64,000 nucleotides of DNA from Psychrobacter sp. PG1 (lineage in GTDB: Bacteria; Pseudomonadota; Gammaproteobacteria; Pseudomonadales; Moraxellaceae): contig NZ_JABUZG010000084.1 of assembly GCF_014897815.1 (NCBI RefSeq), forward strand, positions 257,816-321,815, written 5' to 3'. The notes beneath the pieces are model-generated. The model saw nothing but the letters and a program-made list of their open reading frames with translations. It ran no database searches and was not told the origin of the DNA. Position numbers and translations under genes: made by a program. Positions 7,392 through 16,206 of the stretch are shown here, piece by piece (the stretch's first letter is position 1; every line of letters begins with the position of its first letter).

Positions 7392-8633
7392 TTAGCCATG
7401 CTTTTGTTTTTGTTGTTTAAAGCTCGTATGTATGACGTTATCCAATTTGCCAGCATAAGCATCATCAATAAAGTTTGCCCATTGGTGCATCATGTCTATT
7501 CTGTATGGTAGGTGCTGCGCCCCGTTATAGGCTGCACTAATTTTGTTCTCTCTATCATGTGCCAGCTGTAGCTCTATAGCTTCGTGCATAAACTCTTTTT
7601 CATGCAATGTGGTACTAGCAAGCCCTCTAAACCCGTGCCCCGTCATCTTGCCTTTATAACCCATATTCCATAGGGCATTAATAAACGCGCTTTGACTGTA
7701 TGGCTTACGGGTTGAGGTATTAAAGAAAACGTACTGATCCGAAAAACCTAGCTCTTTGATCTGCTTCAATATCGCTACTGCTTGCGGTGCTAGTGGCACA
7801 ATATGCAAGCGCCTAGCTTTCATCTTTTCAGCTGGGACAGTCCATAAGCCGCGATTAAAATCTATGTCCTGCCATTCCATAAAGCGCAATTCATTGGTAC
7901 GCACAAACGTATAGCATAAAAACCATAAGCCTAGTTTCACCAATACATCACCTTGATAAGCATCAATGTCTTTGAGTAGCTTAGGTAATTGCTGGATAGT
8001 GATGCGGCTATGATTGACGGTTTTGTGTGGCTTGATGGCTTCGGCTAGGTCGGTGGCTGGGTTATGTGTGGCTAGTCCATTGCGTATGGCGTGCTTGAAT
8101 ATCTGCCCTATCTCTCTAATGGTACGCCTTGCCATCTCATTAGCGCCGCGGCTCTCTACTGCTTTACCAATAGCCAATATGTCAGGTGCGGTAATGTCGT
8201 TTATATTCTTTTGACCAATAGATGGCTTAACATCGCGCATATAGGCGGAGTAGTTACGGGAAAAGGTGCTCTCTGCTAGGTAGGTTTTGCGCTCGCTATA
8301 CCATGACTGGGCTATGTTATCGAAAACATTTAAACCGTCTTGGCTGGCTTGCTGCTCTTTCTTATGATCTTTGGGGTTCACACCATCAGCTATTAAGCGT
8401 TTGATCTCAATATTGCGCTGGCGTGCATTTTGTAGGCTCATTACTGGATAAGTGCCAATAGTCAGGGTTTGCTGCTTACCTTGCCAGCGGTAGGCACTGA
8501 TCCATGACTTAACGCCCGTATAACGCACCCATAATTGCAGCCCGTTACCATCACTATGCTTGTCAGGTCGCTTTGTATCAATCGAGGTGCTACTGGGCTG
8601 TAGCTTATTGATAACGGTATGAGTTAAGGGCAT
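7392..8633 (-). CDS. P4-type tyrosine recombinase / integrase
   Basis: A 413-residue phage-type integrase. Residues 1-90 form the arm-binding domain (DUF4102 type: SDGNGLQLWV, WISAYRWQGKQQTLTIGTYP). A core-binding helical domain spans about 100-190, and the catalytic domain 200-390 shows Arg in YTFVRTNELR, the HGFR motif (GHGFRGLAST), a later His in LAHDREN and the nucleophile Tyr in ISAAYNGAQH. The gene reads away from the tmRNA 3' end, 164 bp from it, as usual for enzymes that integrate into ssrA. AAAGGA lies before the ATG. All catalytic residues are present, so it should be active. Confidence 0.93.
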   Translation of the reverse strand: MPLTHTVINKLQPSSTSIDTKRPDKHSDGNGLQLWVRYTGVKSWISAYRWQGKQQTLTIGTYPVMSLQNARQRNIEIKRLIADGVNPKDHKKEQQASQDGLNVFDNIAQSWYSERKTYLAESTFSRNYSAYMRDVKPSIGQKNINDITAPDILAIGKAVESRGANEMARRTIREIGQIFKHAIRNGLATHNPATDLAEAIKPHKTVNHSRITIQQLPKLLKDIDAYQGDVLVKLGLWFLCYTFVRTNELRFMEWQDIDFNRGLWTVPAEKMKARRLHIVPLAPQAVAILKQIKELGFSDQYVFFNTSTRKPYSQSAFINALWNMGYKGKMTGHGFRGLASTTLHEKEFMHEAIELQLAHDRENKISAAYNGAQHLPYRIDMMHQWANFIDDAYAGKLDNVIHTSFKQQKQKHG

Positions 8634-8646
8634 TGGACTATCCTTT

Positions 8647-8695
8647 GTTGGTATTGAGCGCGTGTATAAACTCTAATACCAACAATAATACCAAC
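8647..8695. repeat. Candidate integrase arm-type or autoregulatory sites
   Basis: GTTGGTATT at 8647-8655 is repeated inverted as AATACCAAC at 8675-8683 and 8687-8695. The last two are 12 bp apart in direct orientation. They lie between the integrase start and the attachment region, where integrase arm sites or autoregulatory operators are expected. Confidence 0.5.
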
Positions 8696-8752
8696 ATTCT
8701 ATATGGGACGCCATACCCCTATATAACCCTCAATCCTTGAAAAACGCCCAAA

Positions 8753-8789
8753 ATAAAGGGCTAACAGTCTATGACGGTCAGCCCTTTAT
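8753..8789 (-). terminator. tmRNA terminator hairpin
   Basis: A 10-bp perfect stem (ATAAAGGGCT 8753-8762 with AGCCCTTTAT 8780-8789) lies 8 bp beyond the tmRNA 3' end and is followed on the minus strand by a T-rich stretch. It is placed to end ssrA transcription on the island side of the junction. Confidence 0.7.
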
Positions 8790-8796
8790 CAATGTT

Positions 8797-8831
8797 TGGT
8801 GGAGATGGCGGGAGTTGAACCCGCGTCCGCC
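8797..8831. other. Likely attachment site at tmRNA 3' end
   Basis: The last 35 bp of ssrA (acceptor and T-arm) are the usual core for integrases of this type. The gene is restored intact on this side. The matching direct repeat was not found within the window. Confidence 0.5.
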
Positions 8832-9174
8832 AGCATTACGCTCATGAATCTACATGTTTAGTTTCTGTCTTTAGATTTAATCCGCACCGATCCGACAGTC
8901 AGGATGGATTGGACGATTCTCTACTTTTGAACCCAAGCGATTGAGACAATCACTTGTGGCGAGCCTACATGCGGACGCTTCAACTTAGTTGACTAACTGT
9001 AGGTGATCAGCAACTAAGTAAACAGGTTTAAACCATGTAAACAGGATTTAAGCTGCTAGAGCGTAATTTTCGTCGTTTGCGACTATAACAATATATGTTT
9101 GATTAACGAGAGGACATATACTCTCGACATGCATCATTGAGTTTCATTACCAGCGTCGAAGCCAGAACATCCCC
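8797..9174 (-). ncRNA. ssrA: tmRNA
   Basis: Rescues stalled ribosomes with SmpB, acting first as an alanyl-tRNA and then as an mRNA that adds a degradation tag. The 5' end GGGGATG pairs with CATCTCC before the 3' ACCA (7 bp with one G-U), forming the acceptor stem, and the conserved GGCTTCGACGCTGG and GGGTTCAACTCCCGCC segments are present. The tag frame at 9048-9080 reads ANDENYALAA then TAA, the same tag as E. coli. A 378-base single-piece molecule. Its promoter lies at 9188-9217. The 3' end is the target of the adjacent integrase. Confidence 0.97.
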
Positions 9175-9187
9175 AATAAGGTCATCT

Positions 9188-9217
9188 ATTATATAGGACT
9201 TATAGGTCGACTTTCAA
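9188..9217 (-). promoter_or_regulatory. ssrA promoter
   Basis: On the minus strand, TTGAAA (9212-9217) and TATAAT (9188-9193) are separated by 18 bp, with the -10 box 13 bases before the mature 5' end, as suits a short leader removed by processing. Confidence 0.7.
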
Positions 9218-9259
9218 CATATATAATATCTATATTACATTACGTTACAGCTGAACTCT

Positions 9260-9931
9260 CTAAGCCAGTACTTTATTGAGCCATTTACCAATATTTTGAA
9301 TCTGCGGCATGCAAACTTGATGTGCCATCGGATAAGTATGATAAGCAACATTATAGCCTTTAGCGGATAATAACTGCTGCGCCTGCTCGCCCAAAATTAC
9401 AGGAACAACTGGATCATGCGTACCATGCTCAATCAATATTGGCATATCTTTATTAGCAGCGCTATAGCTAATATTATCATTAGTCGCTAGATAAGTAGAG
9501 AGTGTCATCAAGCCAGCTAAACGCTGCGGGTAGCCAAGTGCCACATGATATGCCACTGCACCGCCTTGCGAAAATCCTGCGATTACAATGTGTTCAGGCT
9601 TAACACCACGCTCTATCTCACGGCTGATCAAATCACGGATTTGCTGCGCAGACTCTTCAATCTGAGCGATATCGACTTTACGCTCTAGGCTCATCTCTAA
9701 GATGTCGTACCATGCTGGCATTATCATACCACCATTCACCGTCACTGGGCGCTTTGGTGCATGAGGGAAAATAAAACGCACTGCCATATCATCCGCTAAA
9801 CCGAGCTGTGGTACCACTGGCTCAAAATCATGACCACTCGCGCCCAAACCATGTAGCCAAATAACGGCTCTATCTATCTTTTTTTGCGTTGGATTATGCT
9901 CAACGATGACCGCATCTAAATAGTCACTCAT
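9260..9931 (-). CDS. Serine esterase / carboxylesterase, alpha-beta hydrolase
   Basis: The 223-residue protein has the signature of the phospholipase/carboxylesterase family (acyl-protein thioesterase-like): an oxyanion segment VIWLHGLGASGHDFEPVVPQ, the nucleophile elbow GFSQGG near residue 119, the acid in HGTHDPVVP and the base in YPMAHQV. It is cytosolic, with no signal peptide. Such enzymes hydrolyse short-chain acyl esters; the natural substrate is unknown. It lies 85 bp upstream of ssrA on the same strand and is transcribed away from the CreBC pair. Confidence 0.9.
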   Translation of the reverse strand: MSDYLDAVIVEHNPTQKKIDRAVIWLHGLGASGHDFEPVVPQLGLADDMAVRFIFPHAPKRPVTVNGGMIMPAWYDILEMSLERKVDIAQIEESAQQIRDLISREIERGVKPEHIVIAGFSQGGAVAYHVALGYPQRLAGLMTLSTYLATNDNISYSAANKDMPILIEHGTHDPVVPVILGEQAQQLLSAKGYNVAYHTYPMAHQVCMPQIQNIGKWLNKVLA

Positions 9932-10294
9932 ATTTTTAAATTCCTTTAAATAAAAATGGTAGGTACATCAAACTTATTTTTAGTAAAACTGAAATTCGCA
10001 CTATATTTCAATATTTTTTATAATAATACTGATTATTTTACAGCCTTTCATCAGAACCGCTAGTCAAAAAAGTCTTCGCTAATAATGCCAATTTCCATCA
10101 ACTTTTCACATCTTTTAAGGCCTGATAGCAAAAGCGAGTGCGACTTTTGTGCTACGATAAATTCGTCAACTTAGATAGCACTCTAGCTACTACTGTATGA
10201 TGCCCTACACTCATTTTTCAATGTTCGTATCTCATTAGATATTAATACCCCCTTCATCTTAAATAGTTTTTCTTTATATAGCGATATAGAGCTT
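9932..10294. other. Divergent intergenic region, esterase / creB
   Basis: AT-rich spacer between divergent genes that must hold both promoters. I see no RNA gene and no strong hairpin. No confident CreB tandem-repeat (TTCAC) pair was recognised before creB. Confidence 0.4.
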
Positions 10295-11089
10295 ATGACC
10301 CATATTTTATTGGTAGAAGACGATCCTGCTATCGCGATGTCACTGAAAGTCACTTGCAAACGTGAAGGCTGGCAAATCACTTGGCTTGATAACGCCAGTA
10401 GCGTGTTGCCTTTTCTGCGCAATTTACATAATAGTGCTGAAGCGCAAGATCTATCGGCGATTATTTTGGATGTTGGGCTGCCAGATGGCGATGGTCTCAG
10501 TCTCTGTCAACAGATACGCCACACCCCTGATATTAACGGCTTAAAAGACATTCCTATCATCTTCTTGACGGCGCGTAGCGATGAGATCGATCGTATTTTG
10601 GGTTTAGAGATGGGCGGCGATGACTATTGTGCCAAGCCATTTAGCCCGCGAGAGTTGGTCGCCCGTCTAAAAGCCATTTGGCGACGTGAGCAATTATTGT
10701 CTCAGTCCTCCACCTCCCATACAACAGAAGCCAGCGATACAACCAATCCTGCATCTCCAAATACTATGTCAGGACAAGCGTTAACGTTTGAATGTCAGTC
10801 TGGCATCTGGTACTACCAACCACTCAATTACTCCTTGATATGGCAAGAGCAGAAGCTTGAGCTAAGTAACACAGAACGCAAAATCTTATTAACCTTGTTA
10901 AAAGCCCCTAATCAAGTCTTTAGCCGTGAGCAACTGCTGAGCGCGGTAAGCGACTATCCCGATCATCGCTTGGCGAGAACTATAGACAGTCATATCAAGT
11001 CCATTCGTAAGCAGCTGGCGACCGTCGACGCGAGCATTGATGTCATTCATACCCATCGCGGCTTGGGTTACGCCTTGTGTCCAGCATAG
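10295..11089 (+). CDS. creB: Two-component response regulator, CreB-like
   Basis: 264 residues, OmpR/PhoB class. The receiver domain (1-125) shows the acidic pocket (VEDDP), the phospho-acceptor Asp in ILDVGLPDGDG near residue 57, Thr in FLTARSDE and Lys in CAKPFSP near 112. A linker of about 40 Ser/Thr-rich residues leads to a winged-helix DNA-binding domain (LSNTERKILLTLLKAPN, then RTIDSHIKSIRKQL, then HTHRGLGYAL). It is longer than E. coli CreB mainly through the linker. The partner kinase follows 69 bp later on the same strand. CreBC responds to central metabolism and envelope stress in relatives; regulon here is unknown. Confidence 0.85.
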   Translation: MTHILLVEDDPAIAMSLKVTCKREGWQITWLDNASSVLPFLRNLHNSAEAQDLSAIILDVGLPDGDGLSLCQQIRHTPDINGLKDIPIIFLTARSDEIDRILGLEMGGDDYCAKPFSPRELVARLKAIWRREQLLSQSSTSHTTEASDTTNPASPNTMSGQALTFECQSGIWYYQPLNYSLIWQEQKLELSNTERKILLTLLKAPNQVFSREQLLSAVSDYPDHRLARTIDSHIKSIRKQLATVDASIDVIHTHRGLGYALCPA

Positions 11090-11158
11090 CTGCACTGCCT
11101 ATAGCCATATTTTAATTAAAACCGATATTCTATAACGTCAAATAATACACCTAAAAAT

Positions 11159-12958
11159 ATGAATCCTAAAACCAACGATAGTGCTAATAGCCATCCTAAT
11201 ACTCATATTAATAAGGCTGATAACAGCGCGCATGTCAGCCAAAGTAATTGGTATGCAAAACTGCATCCTATCGGCACCGCGCAGCAAACGACTAAACCAA
11301 AACGACTACTGAATTTAAGTATATTTTTTAGGATTTGGCTCGCGTTGGCGTTAGTGCTGATTATCTGCGGTGTGGTCGCATTTACTCAGCTGTTTGGTTA
11401 TGTCAAACCGACGGCACAGCAAGTCATCGAAGATACGTTGTTAGATACCAGCAAATTGCTGGCAGCAAGTTTGCAGATGCCGTTATCTTCAGGACAGCTA
11501 TACGATGAGCAGTATCAAACGAAACTCGATGCGGCATTTATCGGCACGCCCACGATAAGTAAAACAACAGATCCAGAATATAAAAATAAAAGTCCTAGCA
11601 GCTTTCGGATATATGTCACCGATGATAAAGGGATTGTCATATACGACTCACTACCCGAACCTGACAATGATGAAGGACAAGATTACAGCCGCTGGAATGA
11701 TGTCTATCTAACGTTAAATGGTCAGTATGGCGCGAGAAGTACAACGCTAGATCATAATCAGCGAGATGGTACGGTGATGTATGTGGCACAGCCAATAAAG
11801 GATAACGCTGACAATCTCATTGGTATCATCAGCGTTGGCAAACCTGTCGCTAGCGTGTTGCCTTATTTAGACGATACACGCAATCGCATGCTTATCACAG
11901 CGCTGCTCATGAGTATTGCTGCCCTTATATTAGCAGGACTGGTCGCCTGGTGGCTCAAGCAAAGCATCAGCCTTGTGACCCAATATACCAGTGCACTGGC
12001 AGAAGACACCAAAAAGCCCTATTTTTACTTAGGTCATGAGCTTAACAGCCTAACGGATACCATTGAGTCTATGAAACATCGATTGGAAAATCGCGCCTAT
12101 GTCACCGACTATGTTCATACCCTGACCCATGAGCTCAAAAGCCCGTTAACCGCCATTCGTGCCAGTAGTGAGTTGCTAGAAGACGATGGGCTTGATAAAG
12201 AAGATCAACAGATGCTCATCCAGTCCATTGGTGAACAAAGCATCAAAATGCAACAATTGATTGATCGGCTGCTATTACTTGCCAAAGTTGAGCAACCGAC
12301 TTTTAAGCTGAATCGCCAGCTGACCCCTCTACTACCGTTGTTGCAAACCCTTGCAAAAGACAATAGCGCTAAATTGCAACAGCAGCACCTAGCGCCTATC
12401 GACATCTATCTTAATGATAAACGGGTGACTGAAACAACAACTTTATCGCCAAATACCTTGGCAAATACCAACGTCTTCGCTGACCAGTTTTGGTTGGTAC
12501 AAGTGCTGCAAAATGTATTGGACAATGCCATTCATTTTGCCGATAGCACAGTCGTTATTTATCTGCAAAGCATCGCGCAACATGGCTCAGCGCAAACTGT
12601 GACTATTGATATCTTTAATAATGGTAAATTGCTCCCTGAGTATGCCGTTGATAAAGCGTTTGACCGTTATTTTAGCTTATCGCATCAGAGTCAAGCTGCT
12701 GAAAAAACCTCAGATCATCTATCAGAATTTTCAGCAGAGAGTCACTCAACATCCGATACTACGCAAACACAGTCTAGCATGGCTAGCAATACCTTAAAAA
12801 AAGGCACTGGCCTTGGTTTAACCCTTGTGAAGCAAGTTATTGAGCATCATGGCGGTCAGGTAACTATTAATAACGTCCATGATGATAACGATAAAATTGG
12901 TACTGATAAGAATCAACGTTCTGGTGTCATGGTTAGCTTAACCCTACCATTGGCTTAA
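11159..12958 (+). CDS. creC: Sensor histidine kinase, CreC-like
   Basis: 599 residues. A membrane helix at about 50-75 and another at about 243-265 flank a periplasmic sensor region whose sequence (VKPTAQQVIEDTLLDTSKLL, later DYSRWNDVYLTLNGQYGARS) is the characteristic CreC sensor. The kinase core has the H box THELKSPLTAIRAS with His near residue 323, the N box QNVLDNAIHF and G box GTGLGLTLVKQV. An Asn/Ser-rich insertion of about 45 residues lies between N and G boxes, and the N-terminal cytoplasmic 48 residues are a polar extension not seen in E. coli CreC. It should phosphorylate the upstream CreB-like regulator. Confidence 0.87.
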   Translation: MNPKTNDSANSHPNTHINKADNSAHVSQSNWYAKLHPIGTAQQTTKPKRLLNLSIFFRIWLALALVLIICGVVAFTQLFGYVKPTAQQVIEDTLLDTSKLLAASLQMPLSSGQLYDEQYQTKLDAAFIGTPTISKTTDPEYKNKSPSSFRIYVTDDKGIVIYDSLPEPDNDEGQDYSRWNDVYLTLNGQYGARSTTLDHNQRDGTVMYVAQPIKDNADNLIGIISVGKPVASVLPYLDDTRNRMLITALLMSIAALILAGLVAWWLKQSISLVTQYTSALAEDTKKPYFYLGHELNSLTDTIESMKHRLENRAYVTDYVHTLTHELKSPLTAIRASSELLEDDGLDKEDQQMLIQSIGEQSIKMQQLIDRLLLLAKVEQPTFKLNRQLTPLLPLLQTLAKDNSAKLQQQHLAPIDIYLNDKRVTETTTLSPNTLANTNVFADQFWLVQVLQNVLDNAIHFADSTVVIYLQSIAQHGSAQTVTIDIFNNGKLLPEYAVDKAFDRYFSLSHQSQAAEKTSDHLSEFSAESHSTSDTTQTQSSMASNTLKKGTGLGLTLVKQVIEHHGGQVTINNVHDDNDKIGTDKNQRSGVMVSLTLPLA

Positions 12959-13074
12959 AAATAAGCATCTATGCCAGTCCATGAATTTTCCATCATTCCT
13001 ACACAGGTTTTCTATCTGCTTGTTTTACGATAGCGTTATTCAAATTCGTAACCCCTATTAAGGATAGAAAGACC

Positions 13075-13275
13075 ATGAAAGACGCTATTGAACAAAACCA
13101 AATTATAGAAAACTGTTTAGGCGGTAGTCGCCATTTTTGCCTACAAGCGCTGTCAGATGAAGGGATTGATAGTATCGCTTTTGGGCATTGGTTAGCCATT
13201 CCCAGTCAACAACTACTATTGGTATTTCGCCACCAGCAATGTGTGGCAGTTGACCACTATCAAGTAGCAGCTTAA
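13075..13275 (+). CDS. Hypothetical 66-residue protein
   Basis: A small soluble protein (MKDAIEQNQIIENC...) with no recognised family, no signal and no membrane helix. Two Cys (residues 14 and 22) and a hydrophobic C-terminal half (QQLLLVFRHQQCVAV) suggest a compact beta-rich fold. AAGGA lies about 12 bases before the ATG. It sits alone between creC and aroC and is followed by a bidirectional terminator, which supports it as a transcribed gene, but no function can be given. Confidence 0.55.
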   Translation: MKDAIEQNQIIENCLGGSRHFCLQALSDEGIDSIAFGHWLAIPSQQLLLVFRHQQCVAVDHYQVAA

Positions 13276-13353
13276 GAATTCATTCAATTTACTGATTAAA
13301 TCTTATCAACTAAGTTGCTGGCTTGTTAATTATTTATAAAAAATCAGTCAAAA

Positions 13354-13406
13354 AAACCCTCTATCATGTCTAGTTAGAAACACTAGTTAGAAATAATAGA
13401 GGGTTT
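13354..13406. terminator. Bidirectional terminator between small gene and aroC
   Basis: AAACCCTCTAT at 13354-13364 pairs with ATAGAGGGTTT at 13396-13406, an 11-bp stem with A and T runs on the outer sides, serving the 66-residue gene and aroC, which converge here. The loop contains two CTAGTTAGAAA direct repeats. Confidence 0.75.
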
Positions 13407-13426
13407 ATAATTTTACGGTAAACAAT

Positions 13427-14530
13427 CTAAGTAATAGATGCTACTGGCGGCTTAACATCCGCATTTTGGCCGCGATGGCGCAAATAGTGATCGAGTAAAA
13501 CAATGGCCAGCATGGCTTCTGCGATAGGCGTGGCACGTACCCCTACACAAGGATCATGACGACCTTTAGTCAACATATCAACCGACTCGCCTTGTGTATT
13601 GATACTCTTGCCAGCCGTCGTAATACTAGAGGTTGGCTTCAGGGCAATACTGACACGGATGTCTTGCCCTGAAGAGATACCGCCCAAAATACCACCAGCA
13701 TGATTGGCAGTAAAACCGTCTGGTGTCAGCTCATCACGAGAGCTATGACCGAACTGTCCTGCCACTGCCATGCCGTCGCCGACCTCAACGCCTTTAACAG
13801 CATTGATGCTCATCATCGCATGGGCAATATCTGCATCCAAACGATCAAATACTGGCTCGCCAAGTCCGACTGGCACACCGCTAGCGATAATCTCTAGGCG
13901 TGCCCCGCAGCTAGTGCCTTCACGGCGTAAACTATCTATCAAGGTCTCAAAACGACTGACAGCATCGGCATCGGCGCAAAAAAACGGATTGCTATTCACA
14001 AAGTCCCAATCAATTTGGCTTGAGTCTAGGACATTGCTGTACTCACTGCCAATTTGGGTGACATGACCACGGACTTGCACACCTAAGCGCTCTTGTAGAT
14101 ATTTTTTAGCGATAGCACCTGCCGCCACGCGCATCGCAGTCTCGCGCGCTGAGGAACGCCCGCCGCCACGATAATCACGAAAGCCATATTTCATGCTATA
14201 GGTATAGTCGGCATGACCGGGGCGAAACGTGTCTTTAATCTCGCCATAGTCTTTGGACTTTTGATTGGTATTACGAATCAGCAGGCCAATAGAGGTGCCG
14301 GTCGTCTTACCCTCAAACACACCAGAAATAATCTCAACTTCATCGGACTCACGGCGCTGGGTAGAGTATTTAGACGTGCCCGGTTTGCGGCGATCTAAAT
14401 CGATTTGCAAATCATCTGCGGATAAGACTAAGCCAGGCGGCACGCCATCGACGATTGCCATAAGACCTGCACCATGCGACTCACCACAAGTCGTGACTGT
14501 AAAAACCTGTCCAATGCTATTGCCTGCCAT
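13427..14530 (-). CDS. aroC: Chorismate synthase
   Basis: Catalyses the last shikimate-pathway step, 5-enolpyruvylshikimate-3-phosphate to chorismate, with reduced FMN as catalyst. The 367 residues match the usual length and carry the family signatures [18 protein letters not shown] at the N-terminus, [14 protein letters not shown] in the middle and [25 protein letters not shown] lies 6 bases before the ATG. The gene follows prmB on the same strand; a 20-bp triple repeat fills most of the gap. Confidence 0.97.
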   Translation of the reverse strand: MAGNSIGQVFTVTTCGESHGAGLMAIVDGVPPGLVLSADDLQIDLDRRKPGTSKYSTQRRESDEVEIISGVFEGKTTGTSIGLLIRNTNQKSKDYGEIKDTFRPGHADYTYSMKYGFRDYRGGGRSSARETAMRVAAGAIAKKYLQERLGVQVRGHVTQIGSEYSNVLDSSQIDWDFVNSNPFFCADADAVSRFETLIDSLRREGTSCGARLEIIASGVPVGLGEPVFDRLDADIAHAMMSINAVKGVEVGDGMAVAGQFGHSSRDELTPDGFTANHAGGILGGISSGQDIRVSIALKPTSSITTAGKSINTQGESVDMLTKGRHDPCVGVRATPIAEAMLAIVLLDHYLRHRGQNADVKPPVASIT

Positions 14531-14545
14531 ATTTATCCTTAAACA

Positions 14546-14605
14546 AATGAAGTCGATTTTTAAGTAATGAAGTCGATTTTTAAGTAATGAAGTCGATTTT
14601 TAAGT
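14546..14605. repeat. 20-bp tandem repeat, three copies
   Basis: Three perfect head-to-tail copies of a 20-bp unit (AATGAAGTCGATTTTTAAGT) at 14546-14565, 14566-14585 and 14586-14605. They lie 16 bp upstream of the aroC start, in the aroC-prmB gap. Copy number is likely to vary between strains. Confidence 0.9.
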
Positions 14606-14674
14606 ATCGCGTAAATCTCGATGGTTTTATTGCTCAATAGTTCTCTTGCTTGATAGCTTTGTTACTTTATAGCT

Positions 14675-15841
14675 CTATTGAATGCTATCTAACAGTTGTA
14701 CGTAAGCATTGAACAGCTCACGATGTGCCATAAGCTCATCATAAGTAATCGCAAAGACACCGTGACCACCGTGGGCAAATTTCAACCAATCAAACTGAAT
14801 TTCAGGATAGGCTTGCTTTAATGCCCACTCACTATCACCTACTTCACAAACTAACAAGCCTTCAGGGCTCAGATAATCTGGCGCTTCAAACAAAATACGA
14901 TGCACCAAATCCAGCCCATCTTGACCCGCGGCTAGCGCATGCTCTGGCTCATATAAAAATTCAGGTGGCAGCTCTGCCATAATAGCCGCATCAACATACG
15001 GCGGATTGGTGACTATCAACTCATACTGGTGTTCAGCAGGAATCTTAGCAAACAGATCGGACTCAATCACATTAACCTGATGCCCAAGATCATGATGATC
15101 GACGTTAACCATGGCTACTTCAAGCGCACTTTTATCGATATCAACAGCATCAACCAGCGCATCAACAAAACGCGTCGCAAGTGCAATAGCAATACAACCA
15201 GAGCCAGTGCATAAATCTAAAATACGCTCAGGCTGCGACAGCTGCTTGACCTCTAAACCGTGATCATAAAATGCAGCAGCCTGCTCGTTGACGCTCTTAC
15301 CAAGTGGTTTGGCAAGCTCATTGACATCAAAATATGGATGGAACTGCTGACGAATCAATTCTGCGATAGGCGATCTTGGAATTAGCACCCGCTCATCGAC
15401 ATAAAAAGGCAAATCACAGAAGTATGATAAGTTGATCAAATAGCTTAATGGTTTACGCTCAGCGATACGCTCTTCTAACAAACTCAGTACCAACTGCTTC
15501 TCTGATGTGGTCAAGCGACAATCGAGAATCTGCTCATTGGCTGACCAGTCTAAAGCCAGAGAATGCAAAACAATGGCGGATGCTTCAGCAAACTCATCGG
15601 TGGTGCCTTGTGCAACGACCACATCATAATTACGAAGCTGGGTGACCGAAAAGCGAATAAAATCACGAATACTGACCAATTGCTCGCGGGCCTCTTCTAA
15701 TTCTGCAGGCAAATTGGCAAATTGATCGTCTTCACCCAGAATCCCACTCTCTAAATCAAACACCATTTCACTCTCTAGACCATCGTCATTGAAGTATTGA
15801 TTTTGAAATTCTTCTGCGCTCATTGTTTGGTCTTCTGACAT
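14675..15841 (-). CDS. prmB: Ribosomal protein L3 glutamine N5-methyltransferase
   Basis: S-adenosylmethionine-dependent enzyme that methylates a Gln of ribosomal protein L3. It shows the SAM-binding motif LDLCTGSGCIAIALA near residues 205-220, the acidic end VDAVDIDKSAL and the catalytic NPPY (VTNPPYVDA) near residue 276, the signature of the HemK/PrmB group. With 388 residues it is about 75 longer than E. coli PrmB, owing to an acidic N-terminal extension (residues 1-45, QNQYFNDDGLESEMVFDLES). Its position just upstream of aroC is the common PrmB arrangement and separates it from PrmC. Confidence 0.9.
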   Translation of the reverse strand: MSEDQTMSAEEFQNQYFNDDGLESEMVFDLESGILGEDDQFANLPAELEEAREQLVSIRDFIRFSVTQLRNYDVVVAQGTTDEFAEASAIVLHSLALDWSANEQILDCRLTTSEKQLVLSLLEERIAERKPLSYLINLSYFCDLPFYVDERVLIPRSPIAELIRQQFHPYFDVNELAKPLGKSVNEQAAAFYDHGLEVKQLSQPERILDLCTGSGCIAIALATRFVDALVDAVDIDKSALEVAMVNVDHHDLGHQVNVIESDLFAKIPAEHQYELIVTNPPYVDAAIMAELPPEFLYEPEHALAAGQDGLDLVHRILFEAPDYLSPEGLLVCEVGDSEWALKQAYPEIQFDWLKFAHGGHGVFAITYDELMAHRELFNAYVQLLDSIQ

Positions 15842-16206
15842 ATCGCACCTTGCTGATTACATGTTCACTGACTACATGCGGATGGGTTAAAACGCCTTTT
15901 ATTAAAAGCCGATCTATTAAATAAAAATTTATTCACCATTATAGACATAAACGCTAAGTTGCGCCAATTTTTGCAGTTTTATATTCATAAAAATGGCTCT
16001 AAAAACAATGTGAATAATGAGGATTGTAAGTAAGAATAGCGCATCATCTTATGCATACCCTCGCTCAGTTATTGCCCAACTGTAGTGAATACGTCAACGG
16101 TTGACGTTTGGCAAGACTTTAATGAAAAAAGATGTGTCAAAAGTTTGCGAAGCATTCAAATTATGCGCATAATAGCCCCATTAGTTATAACCATAAGTAT
16201 CCCAAT
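15842..16206. other. Divergent intergenic region, prmB / L,D-transpeptidase
   Basis: AT-rich spacer between divergent genes. No RNA gene or hairpin with a T-run is evident. An upstream in-frame ATG at 16132 could extend the transpeptidase by 25 residues, but those residues would precede the signal peptide. Confidence 0.4.

Larger units (their letters stand above)
820..8796. mobile_element. Integrated island next to ssrA (left end not located)
   Basis: The right boundary is the 3' end of the tmRNA gene at 8797, with a P4-type integrase immediately inside. The contents (integrase, AlpA-like regulator, small overlapping genes, DUF3987 ATPase, arrays of short direct repeats) are those of an integrative replicon or phage satellite. 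No virion, conjugation or partition genes are visible. I searched by eye for a second copy of the tmRNA 3' sequence to the left and found none, so 820 is only a convenient limit: the true left end may lie before the window, in which case the lipoprotein gene is cargo, or it may have decayed. Confidence 0.65.

Noticed and set aside
13367..13393. Two CTAGTTAGAAA copies in a terminator loop, resembling the island operator TTCTAnnTAGAA
   Set aside because: They lack the second half-site and lie in a loop of a convergent terminator, so a chance match is likelier than a regulated site.
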